Position numbers and translations under genes: made by a program | Source: Membranipora membranacea | Lineage: Eukaryota; Bryozoa; Gymnolaemata; Cheilostomatida; Membraniporidae | Direction of reading: 5' to 3' | Assembly (NCBI GenBank): GCA_914767715.1 | Contig: OU612066.1 | Location: forward strand, 3,229,001-3,293,000 | DNA: 64,000 nucleotides | Part shown: positions 37,082 to 51,000 of the stretch, one piece after another | Layout: each line of letters begins with the position of its first letter | How positions within the stretch are numbered: the stretch's first letter is position 1 | The notes under the pieces: model-generated | The model's database searches: none | The model's input: only the letters and a program-made list of their open reading frames with translations | What the model was told of the DNA's origin: nothing

Positions 37082-39063
37082 ATGCATCGGGCAACCATTG
37101 TTGTAATAACATTATACACTCTGTTCGGAGAATTATACAGCTCTGACTGCAATGAAGGTTACTGTCTTCCGCCACCTGAGAATGTTATACAGGGCGTCAA
37201 CACAAAGTCACAACGAACACTCTCTGTCAGCTCTTTGTGTGGTCAGAATGGTGATTATAGCTATGTGAAATTTCCCGATACAGGTAAGTTAACGAATAAT
37301 GGCTGTCAAATCTCATGAGGTGCGATGCGAAAAAAAACCGTAGAGAAACATATTTCATGTAACATTTTTGTGTCTGTTAATGTGGCTCTCAAATTTGAGC
37401 TGCTTTTCATGAACCACAGCACATCATTCATCTTTCCGCTATTAACTATGATATTTTAAAAAAAGTTTTGTGTCATGTGGGTCTTTAAGGTGACCCGACA
37501 GTATTTACTTGCGATCCTGACTATCATCAGGCCAGTCAGATGTTTGATGGAGACCCTGATTTTACTACTTACTGGCAGTCTGAGAATTCTGTAAGCAGAG
37601 ACGGTAACATCACAGAGCAAGTAAGGTTATACTGCTTAGATTGTTAGCCGTGCTGTGTACCTGTGAGATAATCCTAATAACCTTTGTCTCTGTTTGAGTG
37701 ATATCTTGTCTCCTATTTGTCTGATATGTATTGTCTTCAAGGAATTTTGTTGCCATACTGTATAAAGTCTTGTCGTTATTTGGAATAATTAGAATTAACT
37801 GTGCATTGTGGTTTGATCTCTGTTTGTGGTAATGTTTTGGCATTTTGCAGAATATCGTACTAAATCTCACCAATAAATTTGCGATGAGAAGTATTCTAAT
37901 AGGCTTTACAAGTCCTCATGTCAGCTCGTCTGAGCTATCAGATGTCAGACCCAAAGCCCTAGTCATTGAGAGGTGAGCGTGCTGATCCGTATGTATGTGC
38001 CATAATATGTGCTCCGGTTATAATAACAGTGTGGGTATGTGACTGATGAATATATTGGGCTTTCTGTATTAGATAGTAAGTATACCACAAGTAGGTCGAT
38101 CTATATGTATTGCTATTAACAAGTTGTATGTCATATAATGTATATGTCATATATGTAAGGAATATTTGTCTTCTTGAAACCTTGAATTTAAATCATCCTT
38201 TGAGTTATGTTCCACAAGCTTATTCTAACAATCCTTGTTAATTTTTGTTTGTTTGTCAATGCCCTTATGTTTATTGCAGTTGGTCGGCTGATGCAGATTT
38301 ATTTGTACCATGGCAGTATTATTCCTATGATTGTGCTACGTCATTTCCTGGTGTACCATATCAGCCAATCGATGGTCCTGCCAGGCAGCCGACTTCTGCT
38401 GTATGTAAGGAGCAGTATTATTCAGGAGACACAGCAACAAGGGAGCTTGGCAAACCTTATCAGTTTGTAAGTAGATACATCACAATTTTTCGTTCCCTGT
38501 CACAAGAAAAACCTGTTTGACCCCGCCAGGACTCGAACCTGGAATCTCCTGATTCGTAGTCAGGCGCCTTATCCATTGGGCCACGAGGCCAGGTTGTGAG
38601 GTCAGAAAGTATGTACAAACAGGGGCACAAGGCAAAAAAACTCAATACAATTATTTGTAACTAATTACAGGGTATGTAAGATAATTCGTAGATTTATTGT
38701 GTAGTTATGGCAACATGATGAACTATGAATTTGCCAGCAGTAAATGGAAATTTACTTCTGTTGGCACATGGCTGTACTCAGCCTGGTCAGGTTAGCTTTT
38801 ACTGACGATTTTAAGGCATATTTACATTTACAATTTAGAAAATAAATATTTTTTTGTAGGTCTTGTACAGCCCATTTGCTGACTTTGATACATTGTATAT
38901 TCGTAATCAGACAATACAGCAATATTTCACATCCTCAGCAATAAGAATAAGATTAGTAGAACCATCGGACCCGACAGAGCTAGCGAGCTACTATGCAGTA
39001 TCTACACTTCAAATCAACGGCTCATGCTCATGTTATGGGCATGCTGATAGATGTATGGGTGAG
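37082..39063 (+). other. Laminin: signal peptide and LN domain (exons 1-5)
   Basis: Exons 37082-37283, 37490-37620, 37851-37972, 38280-38466 and 38860-39063 encode aa 1-282. LN hallmarks are the cysteine after the leader ([16 protein letters not shown]), [58 protein letters not shown] and [19 protein letters not shown], which opens the first LE repeat. LN domains polymerise laminin networks (family knowledge). The ATG follows an acceptor-like TTTGATTTAG, so an upstream 5'UTR exon is possible. Confidence 0.9.
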
Positions 39064-42000
39064 GTATGTCTATCAAACTGTTAAACTACCATTAATTTCG
39101 GTTCGACTCTGCTGTAAGAAATGCGTCAATAAGTAGATTCTTATGCATAAACAACCAGTAAAGCTGGTATTACTGGAAGTAGTGGTAATACTTGTAATAC
39201 TTATAAGGCTGGTGATACTAGTAATATCAGTAATACTAATGACACTATATATACTAGTAATATCAGTAATACTAATGACACTATATATATACTAGTAATA
39301 TCAGTAATACTAATGACACTATATATACTAGTAATATCAGTAATACTAATGACACTATATATACTAGTAATATCAGTAATACTAATGACACTATATATAC
39401 TAGTAATATCAGTAATACTAATGTAATGACACTATATATACTAGTAATATCAGTAATACTAATGACACTATATATACTAGTAATATCAGTAATACTAATG
39501 ACACTATATATACTAGTAATATCAGTAATACTAATGACGCTATATATACTAGTAATATCAGTAATACTAATGACACTATATATACTAGTAATATCAGTAA
39601 TACTAATGACACTATATATACTACTAGTGTTATGGCTAGACACCACGCCGTGCAAGGCGAAGCTGAAATTATTTTTGATGTCAAACTCTGGTATTCTATG
39701 CAAAATATTATTCTCTATTTTGCCCAAAGTTGGTGTAAAACTCAAAGCTGTCCCCTTAATATCAATGTAGCGGCAACAGTAACGGTAAACATAATGTAAT
39801 TCAGGATATAGCGATTATTTTTATAGAACAATGAGATATGTGAATGTAAGCACAACACACAAGGTGATAACTGTGATAAATGCCAGCCTCTATATAACAC
39901 AGAACCATGGAGATTAGCTACTGATGTAAACTCTGCTCACTGCACACGTAAGTTCTCAGCTTATCAATATGAGATTTTTCTAGTCCAACAAACTCAGTGC
40001 AGTCTTACCTATCTTTTGGAATATTCTATTACTCGGTAGCCCTACTTTGCAAAACCATATATATTTCATAATTGGAGAATACTGAAATGCAAAGAATTTG
40101 AATGAACCAAACTTCGTATTTTCTGAATTGCTAGATTCCAGCACCAACTTAAGCTCGACAGAACTATAGGTACTTAAATGACAGGATCTCCATTTACATT
40201 GCAATGAAGTAAAGCCTGAGTGTTCTTAATCTCAGCTAGTTTTGATCAGATTATATTCAATTGTTTGATAGGATGTGATTGTAATGAGAACGCTGACTCG
40301 TGTACATATAACACAACATTATCGGCAGCAGTATGTGATGGATGTGGAGATAACTCATATGGTGATCAGTGTGAGCTCTGTGAGAGAGGATATTACTCTG
40401 ACAGTACAGCTGATAAGAATACTGTCTGTCAAGGTGTGTAGTGCCTGAGTTAATGTCATAAACGCAGCGCTACAATTTGTAAATACAAATATTGGCACTG
40501 AAATGAATTGCATACGGCAACATCTCTTTCGATCTTTGACCAGAACCATATTCGATATGTTCATTCTTTGATATTTTAAATGTCAGTTTTTCAGTTTCTT
40601 TAACTCTCTTCCTGTCTTTTTGCGGATAGAATGTGAATGTGATGGAGAAGGTGTAAAGTTATCAGTAGAAGGAGACACAGTATGTAACAGTACCACTGGA
40701 CAGTGTCCGTGTAAGGCGTATGTCACCGGCCGGTTATGTGATCAATGCCTCCCTGGATACTGGAATCTTACAGCGGACGATGAGTTCGGATGTACAGGTT
40801 AGTAAGGTTTGATCAGCTTCCTTCCCTCATCTGATTTACTGGCCATACAAACACCATAACGTCAGTGATCACTGCTCTTACCAACAAGTCATCAAACACT
40901 ATCAGGAGGGCTAGAAAACTCTGCCCAGCATGTTTATAAAGATGAGGCACGCCTTAACTGAGTCGATGGTGTAACACTGGTGTATATAAAAGAATCATGC
41001 GGGTAATTGGTGCTTTGGTAGGTGCATCGTTAACTCTAGCCTCCATCCAAACCTCATAGTTGCTGATTATATGTATCAGGATAAATAGTCATGAATACAA
41101 TTTTCATCCTCTCTTAGAATGTAACTGCAGCAGTGAAGGATCTGAGCCGACACTCTGTGACAGTGTGACAGGTGGCTGTGTCTGCAAATCTAATGTGTTT
41201 GGTGACAGATGTGATATATGCAAGGTAGGTTGAATGCTTGTTGTTGGATGTCAAAGCTCAGGCAATCTAAACAAAGCTTACGGTGAACTCTGTTCTAGAC
41301 AGAAATAGCATGACTTATACATATTGGAAGTTAACATCAGGCATATGTTGTGCTGGATAGCACCACTTGTCATTCTCTACATATGTTTATGGTCATTTCT
41401 TGATGAACTATTTACAGCCTCTGACATTCAATCTTACACATGGTAATGAGTTTGGATGCACTGATTGCGGATGTTTGCCTGGGTCATCTGCTCGACTAGC
41501 CTGTGAACTTGATTCAATGGGCCAATGTGGATGTATAGAAAATATAGGGGGACGAACCTGTGATACCCCTCTGCAAGGCTACTTCATTCCAAAAATAGAT
41601 CACATTCAATTTGAGCCATCTCCGATCACAGAGGTAAGAAAATAGACTGAGATGAGGATATTTGTAAAGACGCTACAGTAGTAGTAAAAGTATTCACAAG
41701 GGAGCCATTTGGGTTGCTCTTGCAATTTCACAATGTGACTCTTCTATTTTTTCTAACAGCAGCACTGAAATAAAGTTTTACCTTTAGTTACCTGATATGC
41801 TACATGTCGATGATAAATAACAGCTTGTGTTGTCGGTTTCTCATACACAGGTACAGGTACCCAGTTCAGGAGATTACACCATACTTAGCTCAGTACAGAG
41901 CTCTGCTGGCTCCATCAGTACTATAGCTAATGTTACTCAGTCCTGTCCGTCTACCAACTCTCAGACTGTGTTCGGTAAGTGATTTAGTGAATCTAATGGC

Positions 42001-45000
42001 TGTGCATAAATTGTCTTTTTGCATTCCTATATAATGAATAACTCAATGATGTTGATCTCCTGATAGACATTATTGGTAAGAGTGGTGTAGAAGAAAACTC
42101 TATACCTAAAATACTAGGCTTGTATAATGATTTGACCTACTTTGAAGTCGGGAAAATATATCATGGAATTTGATGCTATGTGTAAATTATTCAGATGGAG
42201 CGTCTGTATGCCTTGTCTCTGATGTGATATACACGCTTAACCTCACCCTCCCCTCGGTTATCACTCTGATACCTGTCTCCAGTAACCTGCTGAGATCTAC
42301 AGGCGGTCAGCTCTGTCTGTCAGAGCTTCTCTCTGGTCAGACAGAGCGTAGTGAGATATGTACTCAGCTGGAGTATTCTGTTATGGCTGAGCTCTATTCT
42401 GCTGCACTTCGTATGTATACAGAAAATACTCTTATCACAAATGGCATGATATGCTTTGCGACAGTAGCGAAATTTTTATCTCTCAAAGTATTAATATCAT
42501 CTGATAAGCAGTAGATATTCATTTAAACTTGACTTTATATCTCCAGTTCGATGCTATTTCTCTTTTGCATAGAATGTGATGATCGTGAACCAAATTTATC
42601 TTTCAAACACAGCTCGCGTAAGATTATATCCTTATTTTACGTAGATGAGCTTGTTGTGTTTTGACAGTCTGTTTTTGTGACAGTGATGGCTCTTTCTCAC
42701 CACACTTATGTGATCCATACAGCGGACAGTGTTACTGTAAACCTGGCGTCACAGGCAGGTCATGTGACAGATGTGGTATCAACTACTACAACTTTACTTC
42801 TCAAGGCTGTACATGTAAGTACATTTTATTCTCATTTGGTTTCTAACCTAATACCTTCAAAGGGGATTGATCTGGAGCCAATTTCGTTTGACCCAATCCA
42901 TTATACTTGTAATAGATTTCAGCAATTTTATTACATGGTTTTCATGATGGTTGAAAATCTGAAATTTTTTTATTGAACACCATGTTGCGATATAAATTTG
43001 ATCTCTGAGATCAGCCAACTTGGCGTTCAAGAGATATCTCAATGATTATGTTTAACACTAATTATTAGTGTGTATATTTAGCCTTACCTTGTGTTTGCTC
43101 GATATGATGTGTTCTTTCGTAAAGAAAGATATCCACAATAACTTGATTACTTGTAGCTTGTTCCTGTGATACTGATGGGTCTGTTAGTGAGCAGTGTGAC
43201 AGTGAGACTGGTGTGTGCTCGTGTCTGCCTAATGTGATCGGAGATAAGTGTGACGCCTGTCAACCTGAGCACTATGGTCTGAAAACAGGTGAAATTACCA
43301 ACGATTTAGCCAGGCAGATGTTAAAGTCTGTTCATGTACTCACTGCAGATGTTTTTTTTTGTGATCATTAAATTACAGATTGTAAATATTAACCTTCAAT
43401 TCACAATTCTCTGTTTTTGATAAGATTTATTGTGATAACCAAACTATATAGTTTCCCCGCTCACAACTGATAGCTGCAGTGAGTATTACTGTTCATAATT
43501 TAGGGTTTGGGTGTAGAGAGTGCGTATGTACTCAGTGTTTATATCCCTTCTTATTGATACAGGGTTTGGGTGTAGAGAGTGCGTATGTACTCAGTACTCC
43601 GTAGATAATCGGTGTAGAGGTAACGGTACATGTGTGTGTAAGCCGGGAGTGGGAGGAGACTTATGTACTCAATGTCTACCCGGGTGAGTACACGGTGAAA
43701 GCCATCATAGGATGTGATTTGAGTCTTGTAGCTACAGGATGTAGGTAGATCTTCTTGGTCTTTGCGGTTCTCTTGCCATAATCTGTTTGGGGGAAAACTC
43801 TCTAAATCTTATTGTTACCCCCAAATCGGATGGTTACATTAAATCTGATCGGTTCCCTCATTTTGATAGTTACCCTTGCCATCTGTCCTGGTATCTTGCC
43901 CAATCATTCAAGTTGTTTATAAGGCTATATTCTTCTTCAGATTTTATTCGCTGACAGAGGATGGATGTACAGATTGTGGTTGTGATGAGATTGGTAGTCT
44001 GGGCTCATCTTGTTCTGATGATGGAGTATGTCAGTGTAAAAATCAAGTATCCGGTTCAAAATGTGATCAGTGCTCTGCAGGTATGATTCATTATCATACT
44101 CAACTAAAATCATTAACCAGCTTATGCTGACCTTACTAGTCAGAAACATGAGGCTACAAAATCTGCAACTAGTTGCTCTGGGTTAGCAAGCAGGTCCAGG
44201 TAACACAAACGACATACAGGCTTGGAGGTCTGTGGATTCCAGAGAAATTAGGACCTAGAACTTTAGCTTTAGTACTCTTAACTTAAGTTATGAAGAACAC
44301 TAGGATTTCAAATGCTAGCATGACTGGGTATATCGATGTTTGGCCAAAGTTATGCACTCTTTACTTTGTGTTTGCTTGGCAAAATAATGCTTTGACCATG
44401 TTCTCTATTTGTAGGATTCTTCAGGCTGTGGCACAATGACTTGCCATGTAAGATGTGTTACTGCTCAGGTCATACATACTCATGTGAGGTACAGCCTGGG
44501 TGGTCTGAGATGACAGTCAGTGACAGGTGGTCTTTACTAGATCAGGGAATATTAGAGCTCAGGTGGTCTGTGATCAGCAGTCAGAGAGATGTACAGGTTA
44601 CTGGTACTGAGATATATCATCAGGGTAATGATGTTCAGTAAGTTTGTATTTCTGTAATCAACAGCTAATATTAAGGAGAAAATACATGACATCTACTGTC
44701 ATATAATGTAATGTAACATCGTGCAATGTCATGTACTTTATTCATTCTCTTTTAGTGGTTACTATACACCCATACAACTTGATTGCACCATCAATTCCTT
44801 CGTACTCTGGGTCAAATTCCAAACTACATGTACCTCATCTTTTGTTCATTTTTTGTTACAGGGAGATATCAGTATTCACATCCCCAGTAACTGATGATAA
44901 GTTTTACTTCTCAGCGACAGATAAATACCTGGGTGATCTGAGAGCAGCTTATTATCAGAGATTGAACTTCTCTATCTCTTATTCTCCTTCTAATCTCACA

Positions 45001-48000
45001 CATGTCAGAGGTCTGTCGGCTGGGAGGGTACGGATCAGAGGAGGGGATGTAGAGCTCTGGTAAGTTAGGCATTTCAGCCTTTGGGGTATTGAGGGTAAAA
45101 CTCCTATGCTGATGTACATATCACTTCCATTTAATCATTTATGCAAATAAAAGGAGAGTTTTAAGAAATGTTTGAGGTATCTTCGGCTAGTGATGTGCAG
45201 ACATCTTGCATATTGTATTATATATAAGTAGGTATACAATATACATGATATTCCAAAGATAGTGATGGACCAAGTTCTCAAGTTCCAATATAACTAGAAC
45301 AATATCATAAAACTGTAGAAGGATTCTGTCTCATCTTTATGTAATTGGCTGAAACCAACGACTCACTCGATTATGAAATGCTCAAGTTTTCTGCACTTCA
45401 GGTCTCTAATGACTATTCTTCCACCTCATGGAGAACTAACAGAGTATAGCCTCAGACTTCATGAATCTGAATTCTACAGTAATGAGACTGGTAGACGCGC
45501 CACCCTTCCTGAGATGTTGAATCTGCTAGATAATACTACTGAGATACTCATCCCAGCATCCTTTGATCTGGTAAGTGTGATTATACCCATATATGAGATA
45601 TTTAGGGTATTATCTATGTTACTGAGCAAGCTGCTGTTAGGTCAATCCTAAGGATTTCAATTAATCACAAGTTCTGAAATAAGAATTAATACAACAATCT
45701 TATCAGTCATAGAGCACATAACCATGAATCTCTGAATAGCCATTTTTTATATGAGTATTCCTATAGGGATCTAATGAAATGTATCATACCTATGGTATCT
45801 GTTCCCCAATATACCAATTCGATGTGCCATTGAACCAGTGATACGCATGAGCTATGTTATTACAGTTCCTGTTTACTGATGACGTGTATTATGTTATATT
45901 ATTTTGTTTTAGTTATCGGGCTCAGCGACTAAGCTGTATTCTGTAGCCTTAGAGACAGGTGTGAGGAACTTGTCAGGCTCTACAAGACGCTCCCTCAGTA
46001 ATGTGGCTGCCTGCAATTGTCCACCAGGCTACCAGGTACCATACAGCTTACCCTTAAAAATATGCTTTTCTACGCATCACTCATGATTTGAAATCTTGTA
46101 GTGGATTTGGAATCATAAACAACCTGGTACCTCGGAGTCATACAAAGGTTTGATACCGTATAAACTGAAGATACCTGGATCTGACAACTTCCACATTTAG
46201 CCATATTTAAAAAAATTTAACATTAATGGAATTTTCAAATAGCGATAATTATTAACGGTAAACAATCATCAACCAGTGGGAAAGTATCTAACCTTGTTTG
46301 ATGCACTTTATACAGGGTGACAGATGTGAGTCATGTATTGAGGGATATACCAGACACCCCTCTGGTTCAGACTACGCCACTAGTCAGTGTATACCATGTG
46401 ACTGCAGTGGCGCCTCCTGTGACTCGGTCACAGGGGACTGTGTGTGCACAGGTGATACTACCGGTATGAAGTGTGAGAAATGTGCAGACGAGTACTACGG
46501 GGATCCCAGCTCAGGCAGTAAGTAATGTCTGTGCATAAATCATTAGGAATATGGTCAGTGATGTGCATCAAATTTTAGCATACAAATTTATAGATCTAAG
46601 AATGTAATGTGAAAAATTGACATTTGACTACCATAAATTGAATTTGAGGTCCCTTGATGTATTCTTCACTCAAATTTTGTCGTAGTATACTCTTAATATT
46701 TATATTATATACTGTTAAAAGTTATATGATGTTGATATTTTAGTTGAATGCCAGCGGTGCACATGTTACGGATCTGATAATCAGACATGTACTATGGATA
46801 TAGACAGACTACAGACCTGCACAGCCTGTGGTCCTGGTCATACAGGTAGACAGTGCGAATATTGTGACGATGGCTTCTATGGTGATCCTATGGTAATAAA
46901 CATGACTATTCCTATTGTCTTGGTGAAATTAATAATATGATATAAAAAAGATTGTGATGAATATAATGCCATGGAGTGGCCAGTTAGTCCATGGTGATGA
47001 CAACTCCTTTTAGATTGGTGAACTCCAACAAGGAGAGCCCTATATTCCCATCCCTTTCATCCCATCTTCCCAACACAGGCCACCTCTGCACACTGGTTCC
47101 CATCCTCCCCCATTAAGAAAATTATTAAAAATTAAAAGAAATGTCACGGTATTCAAATATCATGAAACCATTATGATATTTATTTTTTCTATGTTTGATG
47201 CACATCCCATACTGGCTATGGAGTATGTTTGAATTACCACTCTAGGCAATTAGCGGTATAAGTTCTAAGTGGGAGTTGCTTCAAGTCAATGTTTATTTTA
47301 ATTGCATCTTTGGGAATTGTCTGATCATTGATGTTGGACAGACAACTCAATATTCAAGTAAAATTTGTGTGTAAGTGTAGTGTAAATGTAAGTAACAGCT
47401 CTTGATATTTAAGTATCAAATAAATCGGCATATTTAGGTGTCTGGTCTGCATTATATCATCTTATTACTGTTACAGATAGGCTCTGGAGTTTGTACAGCC
47501 TGTGATTGTAGCGGGTTCTCTACACAATGTGACACTATATCGGGCGTCTGTATAGACTGTCAGAATAATACTACAGGTGATCATTGTCAGAACTGTGCTG
47601 AAGGATTATATGGTGATCCTCTATCTACTGGCTGCCAAGGTAAATATATTTACAATGTACTCGCTCCAAACTTCTGGAGACCACCAAAGCAAATTATGAT
47701 CTTAATTTCATTATCTATATTTTGATAGTTTTATAGATTGCAGTGGTAAGATTACTCGACTGGAAAACATTAGCAGTAACTGGCAGTCAATAGTTTACCA
47801 TACTGATCTGATTAATGACTGCTTCTTCAGGCCAATTCATGCATACAGAACAGTCACAAATATCACAATGTAATATAAAGGCTGGCTTTGACGATCTACA
47901 TAACAGGCAATGGAACACTATGGAGTGTGTAATGTGATTTGACTGTTTGTAGAATGTAACTGTACCGGGCAGGGTGTAGGTTTTGATCCTATATGTGACT

Positions 48001-51000
48001 CAACAACAGGAGAGTGTGGATGTCTGCTAGGACTGGATATAAGGAGGGATTGTGGTGTGTGTCTCCCTAAGTTCTACGGCAAATTTCTATTAGGTACCAA
48101 TAAGCCTATGTTGTATTTACGAATTTAAAATGAAATTTAATTCAATATCAGCCAGACAGATTCTGCTGAAAAGTTTCTTCTATTGTAATCCTGAAATTAA
48201 GTTTCATAGAAACAAGAAGCTCATGGACAGGTTTTTGATTTCTAGATTTTTGAGCATCCTTATCATGTGCTGAGTGTCAAAACAAATATCTGGAATCTTT
48301 ACAACAGCTGTTTCCTTCATCATTTACCCTTGTACATTCAAGCTTTTTTCCCATTTGTAGGTTGTCTCCCGTGTACATGTGACACTGATGGGACAGTTGA
48401 TAGCAGTAACACTTGTGACAATGAGACAGGACAGTGTAACTGTATCCCAAACGTCGCAGGTCGTGACTGTTCTGTTTGTCAGACAGGATTCTACGGCAAA
48501 ACCCCTCAGCTGTGTACTGGTAAGCTGTGATAAATCTCAACTTTCTTTTTAGTTCTTTTCAATGTCTAACTTGGCCAATTCAAGATTCAAGCTTCAAGCC
48601 CAAGCTTCTAGAACTGCAGGTATAAAGTATCACTCGAATAGATGGCTTTGAAAAACATACTGACTCTCGTGATCTGACTGGGCATGTAGATCACTGATAA
48701 ACTAGGCTATCATTACCACAAAGCAGGTGTCGTAAGGCTAAGTATGCATCATGCGTGACTTAAACTTGCGCATGTGTAAGAACAATGAGTTTAGTTTGGG
48801 TTCTGTTTGCAACTTATGAAAGGGGAAATGGGATATCCCCTGCATAAACTGTCAATCAAAATCAGCTAATAATGACAAGAGAGGATAACTATTAATGACA
48901 AATCCGCACGCTTTGGGGAGTATGTCACAAGAGCAGGTAGCCAATGGCTTCGGAATCTCGAGACTCAATTTTGCAGAGATCAGCTCATGCCCAGAGCTGA
49001 GCATGCGCAGAATGTTTGAAAAATAGCTTATGCCCAAATATGGCTGTTGATTGGTATTAATCAGATATTGATGAGAAGTGATACAGTATTCACTGATCGT
49101 TATGTTTACAGCCTGTGATTGTGATATTAATGGTGCGATATCTAACAGCACTTGTGAGACTATCACAGGACAGTGTCAATGTGTCACTGACACTGTGACA
49201 GGTAGAAGGTGCTCTCAGTGTCTCAGTAATACGCCAGGTAGGTGGTCTCTGATCTCTATTCACACACTAACTTTATGACTTAATTTTTGTGATTGCATAC
49301 ACTCAATTTGAAGAATAACAAGCATGTCGGTTGCTTTAATTGGGATGCCGGTAATGGAATCATGGGGCATCATTTATAACACTTAGATAAAAATGTCAAT
49401 CCAATGATATTCTGGAATATCTTTGCATGCAAGATCAGTCTGCTTTGGGACTTTCTGTGGTTGTGTACCTGTGATGATTGTGTATTACTTACAGGTGATT
49501 TCCCTCAGTGTACACCTTGTGGAGATTGTTATGATGGCTGGAAGTCTGTACTGTCACAGATGTCCTTAACCCTCGATCAGACGTTCTATCAGCTCAGGAA
49601 TCTCTCATCTCAATATGGTCTGTATGATATTATGATCATATACATCAGTGATATACACGGCTGTCCATAATTTTGTTATCTGAAGGTCTTTCAATTACAA
49701 TGAGAAAACTATCTCTATCACTTTTCTCAAAAGTATCGCTTATTTGGTCTTTCAATTAAACAAATTTAATTCCAAATCTTTCACCCGGAATGTATGAATG
49801 AGTGAGCAATTTGGGAAGGAGACCCCTAGGCAGGTCTCCCTCACTTGCTGAGTGAGCGGTCAGATATTGATTTAGGCTGACTAACTTCAGTCAAAGGCCA
49901 ATCAGATTGTCTTCTGCAACAAAACTTTATGCATGCGATGAACTTGCAATCTGGGTCAAATTGGTTACTCACCTGATCGATGACTTTCCTGCTATCATTA
50001 TTGCAGCCGGATATTCACCGGATGAGATAGAGAGAATAGTTACAGTGATCCAGACTAATATTACTCAGGCTCAGAATCTCTACTCATCAGCTGTGCAGCT
50101 TATTAATGCCTCATCTGAGGTGAAGTTGGGGTTCCTGATGGCTCACAGCTCTCTGCATATACTCAGTGAGCAGATCGATAGTCTAACGGTACAACACCAG
50201 CTGTATACAGAGAATCTACATCAGCTTAACATATCGTACTCTGTAAGTTACTTGGATATTACAAAAATAATATCATCTCAGCTAGCAAGGATATTTAGGA
50301 TTTATATTCACTGCTGGGTGCTTACCATTTTAATTTTCTATAACAAGTTCAGTATTGGCCTTTTTCACGTCTCGCATCCTGTGTTTTCTGTTCAATACCA
50401 TGCAAGGACAAGATTTGAGATTTGAAGTTATATGGTGAACGGTTAAAACTGTAATACGTGTTGGAGGTAGTTACGCACACTAAAACCTCACACATTTTAT
50501 ATTTCAGTCCTCGGCTATCAGCTCTATACTGGAGAGTTTACAGAAAGGTATCATGGATACTCAGAGTAATAATTCACTTATCTACTCACAACTTGTCACC
50601 CGGACAAAGAGAATTAACTCCACTCTACAAAACATGACTGAAAGTCAGCAAACTGCTCAAGTACTTCAGAAAACGGTAGAGACAGGTAATGCAAACAACA
50701 CTGTTTTTGCTTTTGAGGGATAAGCAGACATCAATTCTACAATATTATTCCTTTACTGTTCACAATCTTCTCATATTTATCAATTGGTTTTATTTTGCCT
50801 TTTGGATTGCATGATTTGCCCTAATATCACTGATCAAGGCTTCGTGCTCGCTGTTCTGAAATGGGAGGGCTTCATTTACCATTATTATTTTTACATAGGG
50901 GGTTATCCACTTTTCATGTATGGGAGAACAAATCAGGAGTAGGAGGTGGCTCAGTTGGTTAGAGCGCCGTCCCTTCAGCATGCAAATGTTGAAGGCCGTG

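Noticed and set aside
39281-39770. Repetitive ORFs on both strands at the 36-bp minisatellite
   Set aside because: Same artefact. The period is divisible by three and the unit has stop-free frames. It is within laminin intron 5.
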